Of a stretch of 64,000 nucleotides of DNA, positions 21,370 to 33,552 are shown in pieces. A program made the position numbers and the translations under genes. Source of the stretch: Morchella semilibera (Eukaryota > Ascomycota > Pezizomycetes > Pezizales > Morchellaceae); contig CM018603.1 of NCBI GenBank assembly GCA_009192285.1, positions 2,720,588 to 2,784,587 on the forward strand, read 5' to 3'. Under the pieces are notes generated by a model. It did not search any database. It was given only the letters and a program-made list of their open reading frames with translations, and was not told where the DNA came from. The stretch's first letter is position 1. Every line of letters begins with the position of its first letter.

Positions 21370-23056
21370 CCTATGTACAGTATGTCGCGGGAGGAATTGA
21401 AGGCACTAAGAGATTATCTGGCTGACAACTTGAAGAAAGAATTCCTTCAGTCTAGCAACTCCCCAGCCTGGGCTCCTGTCCTATTTGTAAAGAAAGCTGA
21501 CGGATCCCTACGCTTGTGTGTTGATTATCGGAAGCTCAACGCTCTTACAGTTAAAGATAGATATCCTCTCCCCCTTACACCTGAAACTATGGCCAACCTA
21601 GCACAGGCTAATTATTTTACCAAGCTGGACCTATGATAAGGCTACAATCAAATCAGAATCAAGGAAGGGGATGAATGGAAGACTGCCTTCAGGACTCGGT
21701 ATGGGCACTAGGAATACTTGGTGATGCCATTCAGACTGACAAATGCCCCCGCTATACTATTCCAACGATGGATTAATGATACTCTGCGTCATTTTTTAAA
21801 CCGTTGCGCTACTACATATCTTAATGATATTATAATTTACTCCAAAATACTAGAGTAATATCAGTAGGATATTCAATAGGTACTAGAAGCTTTGGAGGCC
21901 AACGAGGTTTATTTGTAACCAGAGAAGTGCGAGTTTGGGGTATAAGAGACCAAATACTTGGGTATGATTTGGACTCCCGGAGGAATAAAAATGGATCCTT
22001 CAACGGTACAAACGATTGTGGATTGGGAGGTACCAAAAACCGTGAAGAAGGTTCAGGAGTTTCTTGAGTCCGCGAATTTTTATCGACGATTTATTTATGC
22101 TTACTCCCGAGTGGCTCGGTCATTGGCTGCTCTAACCAAAAGCATGTTCGGTTCGAATGGACCCAGAAAGTGGAACAGGCTTTTTAGAAACTCAAGACTG
22201 CTTTTATTACCACTCCGATATTGATGCATCCTCCCGGAAAAGGAATTTATTGTGGAGATAGATGTTTCTCATTATGTATCAGCAGGAATCTTATCACAGA
22301 GGAACGAAGAACAGATCCTACATCCAGTGGCATTTTTCTCAAAAACACACTCCCTGGCAGAATGCAATTACGAAATTTATAACAAGGAGTTGTTAGCCAT
22401 TATTCGTTGCTTCGAGGAATGGAGACCTCATCTGGAGACGGCCCAGTTCCAAGTTAAAGTACTCACCGATCATTGTAATCTTGAGTACTTAATGTCAACC
22501 AAATTGCTGAGCAGGCGACAAACCCGTTGGGCGGAGTTCTTATCGCAATTGAATTTTGTTATTCAGTATAGGCCGGGAAAGCAGGGAAGGAAGGTAGATA
22601 TTTTGACAAGGAGGTCTAGGGATTTACTCAAGGAGGGGGATGAGAGATTAGAACAGCAAAGTTGAGTGGTTTTGAAAAGAAAAATCTGGATCCGAAGATC
22701 GGTTTGTTAGCGGGCTCTTTGGCAAATGAACCCGCTGAAAGATCGTCTCCCGTACTTGACGTATTTAACAAAGCTTACCAGTTCAATAGTTTTCCTAATA
22801 AGATTCTATCCATCCTCCGTGATGGTACTAATCAGCAAGACTTCATTTGTCTCCTGATGTCTCCTGAGCCTCATGAGACTCAAGAAATATCCAGGAGTCT
22901 CAGGAGACTCTCAGGAGACCCGGGAGACTGTTGGGAGACTCCAGTCACAAGTTGAGTTTGCTGATGTAATCGACAATCAAAAGAGATATCCCTGGCTGAG
23001 TGTAAGGAGAATGAGGATGAGTTATTGCTTTATCGGAATACGCTTTACGTTCCCAA
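21370..23056 (+). pseudogene. Decayed forward gypsy-I pol fragment
   Basis: Reads RT from [13 protein letters not shown] through [21 protein letters not shown], RNase H with [10 protein letters not shown] and [20 protein letters not shown], to the start of integrase. Many C-to-T type stops and frame breaks (TGATAAGGC for the conserved RWGYNQIR region). Cut at the left by LTR-A and at the right by the old gypsy-I LTR. The MITE at 22831 interrupts it. Confidence 0.85.
22831..22966 (+). mobile_element. CATCAGCAA MITE in gypsy-I pol
   Basis: 136 bp; left end ATCAGCAAG (first C lost), right end TTTGCTGATG, TSD TA/TA at 22829-22830 and 22967-22968. Confidence 0.83.
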
Positions 23057-23088
23057 TGTGACGGAGTAACCCGACGCAAAGTAGAAGA

Positions 23089-24310
23089 TATCGCAGCATC
23101 TTGGCATCGGTTCCTATAGTTCGGTAGTCATAGCACTGTTGCGATGGATAGAGTTAGGTTAAGCGAAAATGGGGTGAGATGAGGCAAAGCTGTCGTTATT
23201 AGGTTCTATGAGGTTCAATGACCTGATGAATTGGTAATAGAAATTGGCGAGATGGTGGGGAGAAATACGAGGTGTGGTTGCGATGGATTTCTATGGGGTT
23301 CCATGAACGAATGTGTGAGTCATAGTGGACTGGTGGAGGAGGAGTGTTAAATAGCAGAGATAGATGTTTTTCTTAGTTCTTTCTTTCTTTCCTCTCTGTC
23401 TCGTCTTCCTGTTATCTCAGTACATAGAAATTGTTACAGAGCAACACGGAGACGACTGACAAGAGAGCCGAGGTACTCAACCGAGGCGGGAACGAAGACT
23501 GAGACGAGGGACGAGGACGAGAAGATTTAACCGAGGAGTAGAGTTGTGGGACAGAGGGTCCAAATGGCCTCTGTGACGAAGACGTGGAGACGAAGATACC
23601 AGTAGACGACACGGACTACGGTCATGGACTATGAATGAGCGAGGCAAGACGGAGGCGAGAACGAAGCGAAGCGAGAACGAGGCGAGATACTATGGAAGAC
23701 CCTTCAGGTCTTGGCAACAACTATGGTTATGACGTAATATATTCAGAACTAAAGACACAAGACGAGACGAAACTAAACCGTAGGGTTGATAACAGGAAGA
23801 ACACGTAGGAAAAAAAAGAGAAAGAAAAGGACAAAGGAAAGATCCGTAGCAACATATATATACCCCTCCTAATCCCTGTACAATCATGACTCATAACATC
23901 GTGTAACGGAAACCCATAGAAACTCCAAAAACCTGAAAAAAAGAACACTACAACCAAAAACCCATTCCCGAATATCCTCCTCTCCTACGAACTCTGTGGT
24001 ACGCCGTGATAGAAATCTACTCCTATTTCTAAGCCATAGCTTCTCATATCCAAGATTCTGTCCTCTAAACTTGAAGAGGAAACTCATAGTACCACTTATC
24101 ATTCTCGTTGAGGTCCATCTGGTCCTCACTTTCCCTGCCTTGTGCTCTTGTGCCTTTGCCCTTGCCTTTGCCTTTGCCGGTGCCTGTACTTGTGCCTGCC
24201 CGGTGTTGCTCCTGTCTTTGTCGGTCTCCTCATTGCGTAGACTGTTCTCCTCGAGGCCCTTCTGCGTCATCATTGTCATCCTCCACTTTGCGTCGGGTTA
24301 CTCCGTCACG
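23089..24310 (+). repeat. Nested forward LTR-A, itself split by LTR-C
   Basis: Begins TATCGCAGCATCTTGGCA (mutated TGTCCCGGCGTCTTGGCA) and ends TTACTCCGTCACG. The LTR-C at 23432 lies in it. Confidence 0.75.
23432..24011 (-). repeat. Solo LTR-C
   Basis: 580 bp, left end TGTTACAGAG (mutated), right end CGCCGTGATA, exact TSD GAAAT at 23427-23431 and 24012-24016. Confidence 0.85.
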
Positions 24311-24920
24311 ATGATGAAAATGATGACGCAGAAGGACTCAAGGAGCACTGCCTTTGTGACGAGGAGACCGACAAAGACAAGAACAATGTCGGACAGGCAC
24401 AAGCACAGGCACCGGCAGAGGCAAAGGCAAGAGCAAGCGCACGGGACCACAGAGCAGAGAGAGTGAAGACTGGATGGACCTCAACGAGAACGATGAGAGG
24501 TACTATCGGTTTCTTCCTATAGAAGACAGAATCTTTAGGTACGAGGAGCTATGGCTTAAGAATATAAATAGATTCCTATGCCAGTGTACCGAAATAACAA
24601 GAAGACGAGATAGAGAGAAAAGAAAGAAAGAACTAAGGAAAACATCTATTTCCGCTATTTAATACCTCTTCTCCATCAGTCCGCTATGACTCATACCTTA
24701 GCCCATAGAAACCCATAGAAATCCGTCACAACCACACCTCGTATTCTTCCCCACTATCTCTACTATTTACATTACAAACTAATCACGCCATCGAACCTCA
24801 TAGAACTCAATGACGACAACCCCTCCTTAGGACACCCCTTTCTCGCTTAACAATACCATATTGATCACAATAGCGCTTCGACTACCGATCCTTCGGGACC
24901 GATGCCACGACGCCGGGATA

Positions 24921-25589
24921 GATCAGGTCCCCTCCTAGGGCCTAGCTCCTGATAGGCTGAGGTTTTAGAGGGTATTGACAATGAAATAGCTGTCGAAGTT
25001 CAGGACTATGCTCAAGATCATTTGCTGGCTGCCAGGAAGGTTCCTTGTATCCAATATATCTAACCAAGTATTCCACCCGTCATCCCCTCCTCCTAGAATC
25101 CAATATCCCCACAACTTTCCATTCAATCTCTCCTTCAATCTCCAAAAGTGAGGATGGTTCAACAATTTGTCCTGGAATAGGATCATGAATCGTCGGCAAT
25201 AGCAGTGAAACATAAAATACCGCATATATTTTCATGGAGGTAGGTAATTCAAACTCATATGCATAGGGACTCACGATCTGTTTGACCAAGTAGGGGCCGA
25301 TTTGCTTCCAGTTGAGTTTCTTCGAGGGTCGCTTTGTTTCGATATTTCGAGTAGAAAGCCAGACGGAGTCGTTAACAGCATAACGAGGTGCTGGAGTCCG
25401 GTATAAGTTCGCCATTTCCTCATGAACCTTCTGAGCTCTAAACATTTCACTTTTTAGGAAATCGAAAACTTGTGACATCCCCCGTAACAACCCATTGGCC
25501 TGGTCTTCATTTACTGTTCTCCTATGTTGTAACGGCCCAGATGTCATTCAAGGATGCCTCCCATAATTTGCTTGGAAGGGAGACATATT
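24921..25589 (-). pseudogene. Old gypsy-I: integrase C-terminus and chromodomain
   Basis: 25080-25547 reads the region after the integrase core (QVFDFLKSEMFRAQK, TPAPRYAVNDSVWLSTRN, SPYAYEFELPTSMKI) into a degraded chromodomain. Clearly homologous to the younger copy at 27849-28385 but with many substitutions and frame slips. Confidence 0.85.
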
Positions 25590-26222
25590 TGTCCCAGCGT
25601 CTTGGAATCGGTCCTGACGGTTCAGTAGTCGAAGCGCTGTTATGATTGTTAGGGTATTGTGAAGCGAGGAAGGAGTGAGTTAAGGAGGGGGGTGTCATCA
25701 TTAGATTTTGGGAGGTTCGATGGCGTGATGGATTTGTAATGTAAATAGTAGGAGATGGTGGGGAGGAATATGAAGTGTGGTAGCGATGAGTTTCTATGGG
25801 TTTCTATGAGGTGATGCATGAGTCATAGCGGACTGGTGAAGGAAGGGTGTTAAATAGCGGGGATAGATGTTTTCCTTAGTTCTTTCTTTCTTTCCTCTTT
25901 GTCTTATCTTCCTGTTATTTTGGTACATAGGAATCTACTCCTATTTCTGAACCATAGCTTCTTGTACCAAAGACTCTGTCCTCCTGAAGAGGAAACTCAT
26001 AGAACCTCTAATCGTTCCCGTTGAGGTCCATCTGGTCCTCACCTTCCCTGTTCTGCGCTCTTGTGCTCTTGTTCTTGCCTTTACCTTTGCCGGTGCCTGT
26101 GCTTGTGCCTGCCCGGTATTGCCCTTGTCTTTGTCGGTCTCCTCGTCGTACCGGCTGTGCTCCTTGAGTTCTTCTGCGTCATCATTGTCATCTTCTTCTT
26201 TCCGTCGGGTTGCTCCATTACA
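25590..26222 (+). repeat. Forward solo LTR-A in the old gypsy-I
   Basis: 633 bp, TGTCCCAGCGTCTTGGAA to GCTCCATTACA; flanks ATATT and CTATT form a TSD with one mismatch. Confidence 0.85.
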
Positions 26223-27055
26223 CTATTAGTGGTTTCAGAAATGTGATTATTAGTAGCAAACTCAGCAAGGGAGAGAAAATCAGTCCAGTCATCTTGTTGA
26301 TAAGAGATATAGCTACGCAAATATTGCTCCATGATCACATTGGTTCTTTCCATTTGCCCATCAGTTTGCGGATGAAAGGCGGTGGAATACCATGGAGCAA
26401 TTTCCAATCGGTTACAAAGAGATTTCCAAAACTCAGCAGTAAACTGTGTCCCCCAATCTGAAACAATAGTCTCCGGTAGTCCATGAAGCTTCCATACTTG
26501 TTCTAGGTATAGACGAGACAGAGCCCTGGCGTTAACATTTTCGGTGGTGGCAATGAAGTGTTTCATTTTTGTTAACCGATCCACTACCACAAGAATGGCA
26601 TTAAACCCATTACTCCCCGGAAGTCCCGTTACGAAATCCATTGTTACATCTGTTCAAAGTCCCTTGGGTATTGATAGGGGGCGTAAAACTCTTTGCAGAG
26701 GGTTGTAATTCACCTTGCTTTGCCGGCAAATATGGTAATTTTGGATATAGTGATTTGTATAATTTCGCATAATTGGCCAATAGTAATTTCGGCTAAGGAG
26801 TTCCAATGTCTTTGATCTTCCGGGATGTCCGGGAGAAGGTGTGTCATGATATTCTCGTAACGGATAGAGTTTAAGTTCGTCGTAGTCGGGAACATAAAGT
26901 AGGTTTCGGTAAAGTAATAACTTGAACCTTTCCACGCTTTCCTTACACTCAGCCAACGAAATCTCTTTCGATCGTCGAACGCCATCTCAGGGCATCAATA
27001 GGACTTTGGTTGGAAAGCTATCGCACTGGTAAGCTTGATTAAACAAATCAAGTAC
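26223..27055 (-). pseudogene. Old gypsy-I: integrase core
   Basis: Reads [32 protein letters not shown] (Arg changed to Trp after the catalytic Asp), [10 protein letters not shown], and in the N-terminal zinc region YHICRQSK. The right end is cut exactly at the GTACG target of the younger gypsy-I. Confidence 0.87.
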
Positions 27056-27826
27056 GTGTGACGGAGTAACCCGACGCAAAGAAGAAGATGACAATGATGA
27101 TGCAGAAGAACCCAAGGGGCATGCCGAGCGACGAGGAGACTGACGAAGACAAGGGCAACACCGGGCAGGCACAAGTACAGGCACCGGCGAAGGTAAAGGC
27201 AAGGGCAAAGACACAAGGACACAGGACAGGGAGAGTGAGGACCAGATGGACCTCAACGAGAACGATGAGAAATGCTATGAGTTTCCTCTGGTCAGAGGAT
27301 CAAGTATTTGGTACGAGAGGCTATGGCTTAGAAATAGGAGTAGATTCCTATGTACCGGGATAACAGGAAGACGAGACAGAGAGAAAAGAAAGAAAGAACT
27401 AAGGAAAACATCTATCCCCGCTATTTAACACACCTCCTCCACTAGTCCGCTATGACTCACACTTTCACTCATAGAACCTCATAGAAACCCGTCGCTACCA
27501 CACCCCGTAATCCTCCCCACCATCATCAGCAAACTCAACTTATGACTGCAGTCTCCCAACAGTCTCCCTAGTCTCCTGAGAGTCTCCTGAGACTCCTTGA
27601 TATTTTTTTTTCTCTCCTGAGGCTCAGGAGACATCAGGAGATAAATGAAGTCTTGTTGATGATCTCCGCTATTTTACATTACCAATCCATCACGCCATCG
27701 AACCTCCCAGAACCCAATGACGACAGCCTCCACCTCGCACTCCCCGCTCTCGCTTAACATTTCCCCAACAACCACAAGCGTGCATTGCCTACCGAACTAT
27801 CGGAACAAATGCCAAGACGCCGGGAC
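27056..27826 (-). repeat. 3' LTR of the young gypsy-I
   Basis: TGTGACGGAGTAACCCGA to CGCCGGGACA, 771 bp, of which 138 bp is a MITE (27524-27661). A G-rich polypurine stretch (GGAGGGGA on the sense strand) lies just upstream near 27835. Confidence 0.92.
27524..27661 (-). mobile_element. CATCAGCAA MITE in the 3' LTR
   Basis: 138 bp, CATCAGCAAACTCAAC to TCTTGTTGATG; the LTR text CCACC-AT-CTCCGC shows a 2-bp TSD AT. The other LTR lacks it at this site, so it arrived after the retroelement. Confidence 0.9.
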
Positions 27827-27848
27827 AGATCAGGTCCCCTCCAAGGGC

Positions 27849-30800
27849 CTAGCTCCTGATAGGCCGAGGTTTCGAAGGATATTGGTCATGAAAGGCTTTC
27901 CTAATATCAGGACTATGCTCCAAATCACCCGAGGGTTGCCAGGACGGTTCTTCATATCCAGCATATCTAACCAAGTACTCCACCTTTCGCCCCCTCTTCC
28001 GCGAATCCAATATCTCCGCTACTTCCCATTCAGTTTCTCCTTCAACTTCTACCGGTGGGGGTGGTTCAACAATTTGTCCGGGAACAGGATCCCCAACTGT
28101 AGGCGATAATAATGAAACATGAAATACCGGATGTATTTTCATAGAGGCAGGTAATTCCAATTCGTAGGCATAAGGGCTCACAATTCGTTTGACCGGATAG
28201 GGGCCAATTTGTTTCCAGTCAAGTTTTTTCCAGGGTCGTTTTGTTTCAATATTTCTAGTCGAGAGCCAGACAAAATCGCCGACCGCATATCGAGGTGCCG
28301 GGGTTCGGTGTAGATTGGCCATCTCCTCCTGTATCTTCTGCGCCCTAAACATCTCGCTTTTCAGAAAATCAAACACCTGAGACATCTCTCATGCCAACCC
28401 ATTAGCCTGGTCCTCATTCACCGTCTGCCCGTGCTGTAAGGGTCCAAATGTCATCCTCGGATGTCTCCCATAATTAGCCTGGAAGGGGGACATATTGGTA
28501 GTTTCGGAAATGTGATTATTAGTAGCAAATTCAGCCAGAGGTAAAAAGTCCGCCCAGTTATCCTGTTGATATGATACATAACTGCGGAGGTATTGCTCCA
28601 TAATCGCATTGGTCCTTTCTGTTTGTCCATCGGTCTGAGGATGAAATGCTGTAGAATAGCGAGGGGCAATTTCCAGTCGTTCGCAGAGAACTTTCCAAAA
28701 TTCAGCAGTAAACTGTGTCCCTCGATCGGAAACAATAGTCTCGGGTAACCCATGTAACTTCCATACCTGCTCCAGGTATAGACGAGACAGATCCCTGGCG
28801 TTAACATTCTCCGTCGTGGGGATCAAATGCTTCATCTTTGTCAACCGATCCACCACTACTAGAATGGCATTAAATCCATGACTCTCCGGAAGTCCTGTTA
28901 CAAAATCCATCGTGACATCCGTCCAGGGTCCTTTGGGCACCAATAATGGGCGCAGAACTCCTTGTAGAGGATTATGGTTCGTTTTGCTTCGCCGACAGAT
29001 ATGACAATTCTGAACATAGCGGTCTGTATATTTCCGCATGGTCGGCCAATAATACTCACGGCTGAGAAGTTCCAAAGTCTTTGATTGTCCAGGATGTCCA
29101 GCCGAAGGTTTATCGTGATACTCTCGTAGCAGATAGAGCTTGAGTTCGTTAAAGTCAGGAACGTAGAGAGTATTCCGGTAAAGCAATAACCCCTCCTCAC
29201 TTTTCCTGCATTCCGCCAACGAAATCTCTTTCGATTGTCGAACACCGTCTCGAAGCATAGATAAAATTTTACTTGGGAAGCTATCACACTGGTAAGCTTT
29301 GTTAAATAAATCAAGTACGGGAGACGATCCTTCAGCGGGTTCATTTGACAAAGAACCCGCCAACAAACTTATCTTAGCATCTAAATTCTCTTTCTTCAAA
29401 ACCACCCGACTTTGTTGTTCCAATCTCTCATCCCCTTCCTTCGGTAAATCCTTAGGCCTTCTGGTCAAAATGTCGACCTTCCTTCCCTGCTTCCCGGGCC
29501 TATATTGAATAACAAAATTAAATCGAGACAAAAACTCCGCCCAACGGGTTTGCCGCCGATTCAGCAATTTGGTTGACATAAAGTACTCAAGATTACGATG
29601 GTCTGTGAGCACTTTAACTTGAAACTGAGCTGTCTCCAAATGAGGTCTCCATTCCTCAAAGCAACGAATAATAGCCAGTAACTCTTTGTCATAGATTTCA
29701 TAATTGCATTCCGCCGGCGAGTGTGTCTTGGAAAAGAAAGCAACTGGGTGAAGTATTCCTTCATCGTCCCGTTGTGATAATATCCCTGCCGACACATAGT
29801 CTGATGCATCTGTTTCCATAATAAATTCCTTCTCAGGGTCCGGGTGCATCAGCACTGGAGCGGTGGTAAAGGCAGTCTTAAGTCTTTGAAACGCTTGCTC
29901 GACCTTCTGAGTCCACTCAAATCGCACATGTTTTTCGTCAGAGCAGTCAATGGCCGAGCCACCCGGGAATAAGCATAAATAAAGCGTCGATAAAAATTGG
30001 CAAACCCAAGAAACTCCTGAACCTCCTTCACTGTCTTCGGCTCCTCCCAGTCCACAATTGTCTGTACTTTAGCAGGATCCATCTTCATTCCTCCAGGGGT
30101 CAAAATCATGCCCAAATATTTGTTTCCTGTACACTAAATTCGCATTTCTCTGGTTTTAGATGGACCTCATTAGCTTCCAAGGCTTCCAGTACTTGTCGCA
30201 CATCCTGTTGGTGTTGTTCCAAGGTCTCCGAATAGATGAGAATATCATCCAGGTAGGCTGTAGCGCAACGGTCCAGAAAGGGGCGCAGGATATCATTAAT
30301 CCAACGTTGAAAAGTAGCCGGTGCATTGGTTAAACCAAAAGGCATCACCAAATATTCCCAATGTCCATAGCGGGTCCTAAAAGCCGTTTTCCACTCGTCT
30401 CCTTCCTTAATCCTAATCTGATTATAGCCCCAACGTAGATCCAGCTTGGTGAAATAATTAGCTCGGGCCAGGTTGGCCATCGTTTCCGGTGTAAGGGGAA
30501 GAGGATATCGATCCTTAACCGTAATAGCATTTAGCTTCCTATAATCGACGCACAAACGTAGGGACCCATCAGCTTTCTTAACAAATAGTACCGGAGCACC
30601 AGCTGGTGAGTTGCTGGACCGAAGAAATCCTTTCTGCAGGTTATCGGCCAAATAATCTCTCAACGCCTTCAACTCCTCCCGCGACATACTATACATGGGA
30701 CCAAAGGGTGGTGCTGTTCCTTCCTGGAGCTTGATCTCATGGTCGTAAGGACGATGTGGCGGTAGCCTAGAGGCATTGGTCTCATCAAACAACTGTCGGA

Positions 30801-31462
30801 ACCGCTGGTAATCAATTGGGATCGTTCCATCAGGATTAGCAGGCATCTCCAATATTTTATTGACAGCATATAAAGTGGTCGAATAAACCTGGACAGTAGG
30901 ATCTTGGGAAATCTTTTTAAACGATCGAGGAGTAACTGCCGAAATATGGGTAACCGGCCTCTCTGGTGGTGGTGTTGAAATCCCCCGAGCAACAATAGGT
31001 TTGCGGTTGGCTATGCAGTGTTCCAGACATACTGAGGACTGGAAGCGAATTTCATTCCTCCCGCTATCGATAACAACTCCATGTCTCCTCATCCATGGTA
31101 TTCCCATCACAATCGGATAGTGTCCCAATTTTGTAACAAAGAAAGGACATTCCTCCACATGTCCATTAATCTCCAGCTCCAACGTCACCTTCTTAATTAC
31201 TTTTCCTGACTCAATAGGTCTTCCATCAATCACATCGATCTCCCTCTCAGTCCTTAAGTTCTTCATCTTCAATTCATGGCGGCGCACAAAGTCTTCATCA
31301 ATAAATGCATATCCCGACGCTCCAGTATCAATCAGGCATAGGTGGGTACAATAGATTTTTTATTTTGCGAAATAGAACAAACTACAATCAATTGATTCCC
31401 ATCCATCTCCCCTTCCGATACTGAAAACGTAGAAATAGACACCTTAGAAAAAACTTTAGGAG
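27849..31462 (-). pseudogene. Young gypsy-I pol polyprotein
   Basis: Aspartic protease (DTGASGYAFIDEDF, about 31320), RT ([37 protein letters not shown]), RNase H ([19 protein letters not shown]), integrase ([41 protein letters not shown]), GPY/F-like region (GPYPVKRIVSPYAYELELP) and a chromodomain (EILDSRKRGRKVEYLVRY). Longest open piece 28389-29927. Breaks: 1-bp losses near 31335, 30116 and 29935, and a TGA at about 28390 where other copies have Arg. The indels lie in or next to short runs, so base-calling error is possible. Confidence 0.92.
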
Positions 31463-31505
31463 GTCCCTGGGCTATGCCGCTTAGGCCAGGGACGAATCTT
31501 TTAAC
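31463..31505 (-). promoter_or_regulatory. -1 frameshift signal, young gypsy-I
   Basis: Sense strand: G-TTA-AAA heptamer in the gag frame (31499-31505), spacer GATTC, hairpin GTCCCTGG...CCAGGGAC (31463-31493) enclosing the gag TAA stop. Pol is in the -1 frame. Confidence 0.72.
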
Positions 31506-32721
31506 TCCTCCTCATCTGACGATAAATCTTCCTCCTTTTCCTTCTTCTCCTTCTTCACTTCCAGCAATGCTCCCCTCATCCTGGGTGCTGTCCTTCCCGA
31601 AGGCGAAAGCTTACAGTCTCTAACCAAATGTCCAACCCCCCCGCAATAATAACAACGATTCTCCACACGACGTGCCTCCCTTCCTCTGGGATCCGGGCGA
31701 CGATAACTATTAGACAAGTCCATCGGGACAGCTCCCCCAGGAGTATAGGAAGGGTGGGCCGCTGGCGCAGCACTCTTCGGTGGTGGTTGGGGTGGTCCTC
31801 GTACGACTGGAGATGTTGCTGGTGCAACGGGGGGACGAGGAGCAAAGGGACGCGGAGCAGGGGCACTTGGAATCTGAAACGAAATCTCCCCATCCTGGCC
31901 TGTAGCGCCCGTTGCTTATTATCAAGACGTTGAAGGAGCAGCCCGCAGTCCTTAATCGTTGTTGGTGTTTCATTCTGAATCATCAGGGCCATTAGGTCCT
32001 GGTTAAGTCCCTCCAACAAACATTCAATCTTAGCCGCCTCGTTGAACTCAGAGTCGGCAGCATATCGCTGAAACTCTGCAAAGTACTCAGAAACGGTGCG
32101 TTGGCGCTGCCTGATCTCCCTCAAATTACGAGCGGCGGTGGCGGCGCGATCTGGATCCCCAAAAGCATTATCCAAAATCTCAAAAAACTCCGCCATGGAA
32201 TCAAGAGCGATTCCTTCATCCGTAATATAAACTAAAAATTGATCCGCCGCCGGTCCCTCTAGTCGAGAAATGGAATACGCAAGTTGTTGAGCCGCAGTAG
32301 GAAAGCGATCCAAATTAGCCGTGAGCTTAATCTGAAGTTGTCTCTGGAAGGTCCTGAGAGTCTTGCGATCGCCCCGGTATTTCTCCGGGTCAGGAAGCTT
32401 CTCTGATTTAGATGGCTTGGTTAAGTCGTCGTGGAGCTCCTCTAAACCCCATTTGACTCCTTCTTGCAACTTCTTGATCTTAGCCCGTAGTCCCTGGATT
32501 TCTTTATGGAACTCGGCCCGGCCTTGTTCGGTTTCAGAGTGATGGGTGGTGATGTCGACCGCATATTGCTGGACCCCTCCGTGCGCTCTTTGGAGGAGGG
32601 CATACGCTTGCTTTGCTTCTTCCGTTGCGGCGGGGTCCACTTCAGGGTGAGCGACAAAGAACCCTTCGAGATCCGTATGGAGCTTTTGATAATCAAATGC
32701 ATTGGTAGCTGGAGAGGTCAT
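31481..32721 (-). pseudogene. Young gypsy-I gag
   Basis: Start ATG at 32721. N-terminal helical region with a coiled-coil look (KEIQGLRAKIKKLQEGVKWG), gag core (YRGDRKTLRTFQRQLQIKL, DNAFGDPDRAATAARNL), Pro-rich linker, zinc knuckle CYYCGGVGHLVRDC, acidic-basic tail with KKEKKEKEED. One 1-bp deletion near 31880 relative to the intact copy at 49348 breaks the frame before the zinc knuckle. Otherwise colinear with the 411-residue intact gag. Confidence 0.9.
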
Positions 32722-32782
32722 GGTAGACTATGGTGCGAGGAACTCGGACTGTGCCAGTCGAGTGAGAATGGTCTCGTCTTAG

Positions 32783-33552
32783 TGTGACGGAGTAACCCGA
32801 CGCAAAGAAGAATATGACAATGATGACGCAGAAGAACCCAAGGGGCACGCCGAGCGACGAGGAGACTGACGAAGACAAGGGCAACACCGGGCAGGCACAA
32901 GTACAGGCACCGGCGAAGGTAAAGGCAAGGACAAAGACACAAGGACACAGGACAGGGAGAGTGAGGACCAGATGGACCTCAACGAGAACGATGAGAAATG
33001 CTATGAGTTTCCTCTGGTCAGAGGATCAAGTATTTGGTACGAGAGGCTATGGCTTAGAAATAGGAGTAGATTCCTATGTACCGAGATAACAGGAAGACGA
33101 GACAGAGAGAAAAGAAAGAAAGAACTAAGGAAAACATCTATCCCCGCTATTTAACACACCTCCTCCACTAGTCCGCTATGACTCACACTTTCACTCATAG
33201 AACCTCATAGAAACCCGTCGCTACCACACCCCGTAATCCTCCCCACCATCTCCGCTATTTTACATTACCAATCCATCACGCCATCGAACCTCATCAGCAA
33301 GACTTCATTTGTCTCCTAATGTCTCCTGAGCATCAGGAGACTAAAAAATTATTCAGGGGTCTCAGGAGACTCTCAGGAGACCCGGGAGACTGTTGGGAGA
33401 CTCCAGTTACAAGTTGAGTTTGCTGATGCTCCCAGAACCCAATGACGACAGCCTCCACCTCGCACTCCCCGCTCTCGCTTAACATTTCCCCAACAACCAC
33501 AAGCGTGCATTGCCTACCGAACTATCGGAACAAATGCCAAGACGCCGGGACA
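32783..33552 (-). repeat. 5' LTR of the young gypsy-I
   Basis: 770 bp with a MITE at 33292-33428. The sense strand ends ...TCCGTCACA and the internal region begins CTAAGACGAGACC, as in the forward copy at 49287. Confidence 0.92.
33292..33428 (+). mobile_element. CATCAGCAA MITE in the 5' LTR
   Basis: 137 bp, CATCAGCAAG to TTTGCTGATG, TSD CT/CT (GAAC-CT-CCCAG in the unoccupied LTR). Different site from the 3' LTR copy. Confidence 0.9.

Larger units (their letters stand above)
23057..24920 (-). repeat. 3' LTR of the old gypsy-I
   Basis: Starts TGTGACGGAGTAACCCGA; broken after AAGTAGAAGA by a forward LTR-A, and resumes at about 24311 (ATGATGAAAATGATGACGCA), ending CGCCGGGATA. Followed by the internal start GATCAGGTCCCCTCC, shared with the younger copy. 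Confidence 0.78.
27056..33552 (-). mobile_element. Young full-length gypsy-I chromovirus
   Basis: 6497 bp, reverse orientation, LTRs 27056-27826 and 32783-33552, exact TSD GTACG at 27051-27055 and 33553-33557. Inserted inside the old gypsy-I pol, between the RNase H and integrase coding parts. Apart from one MITE in each LTR, the two LTRs differ at only a handful of bases, so it is recent. Gag and pol are nearly open, with a few 1-bp indels and one TGA. Confidence 0.93.
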
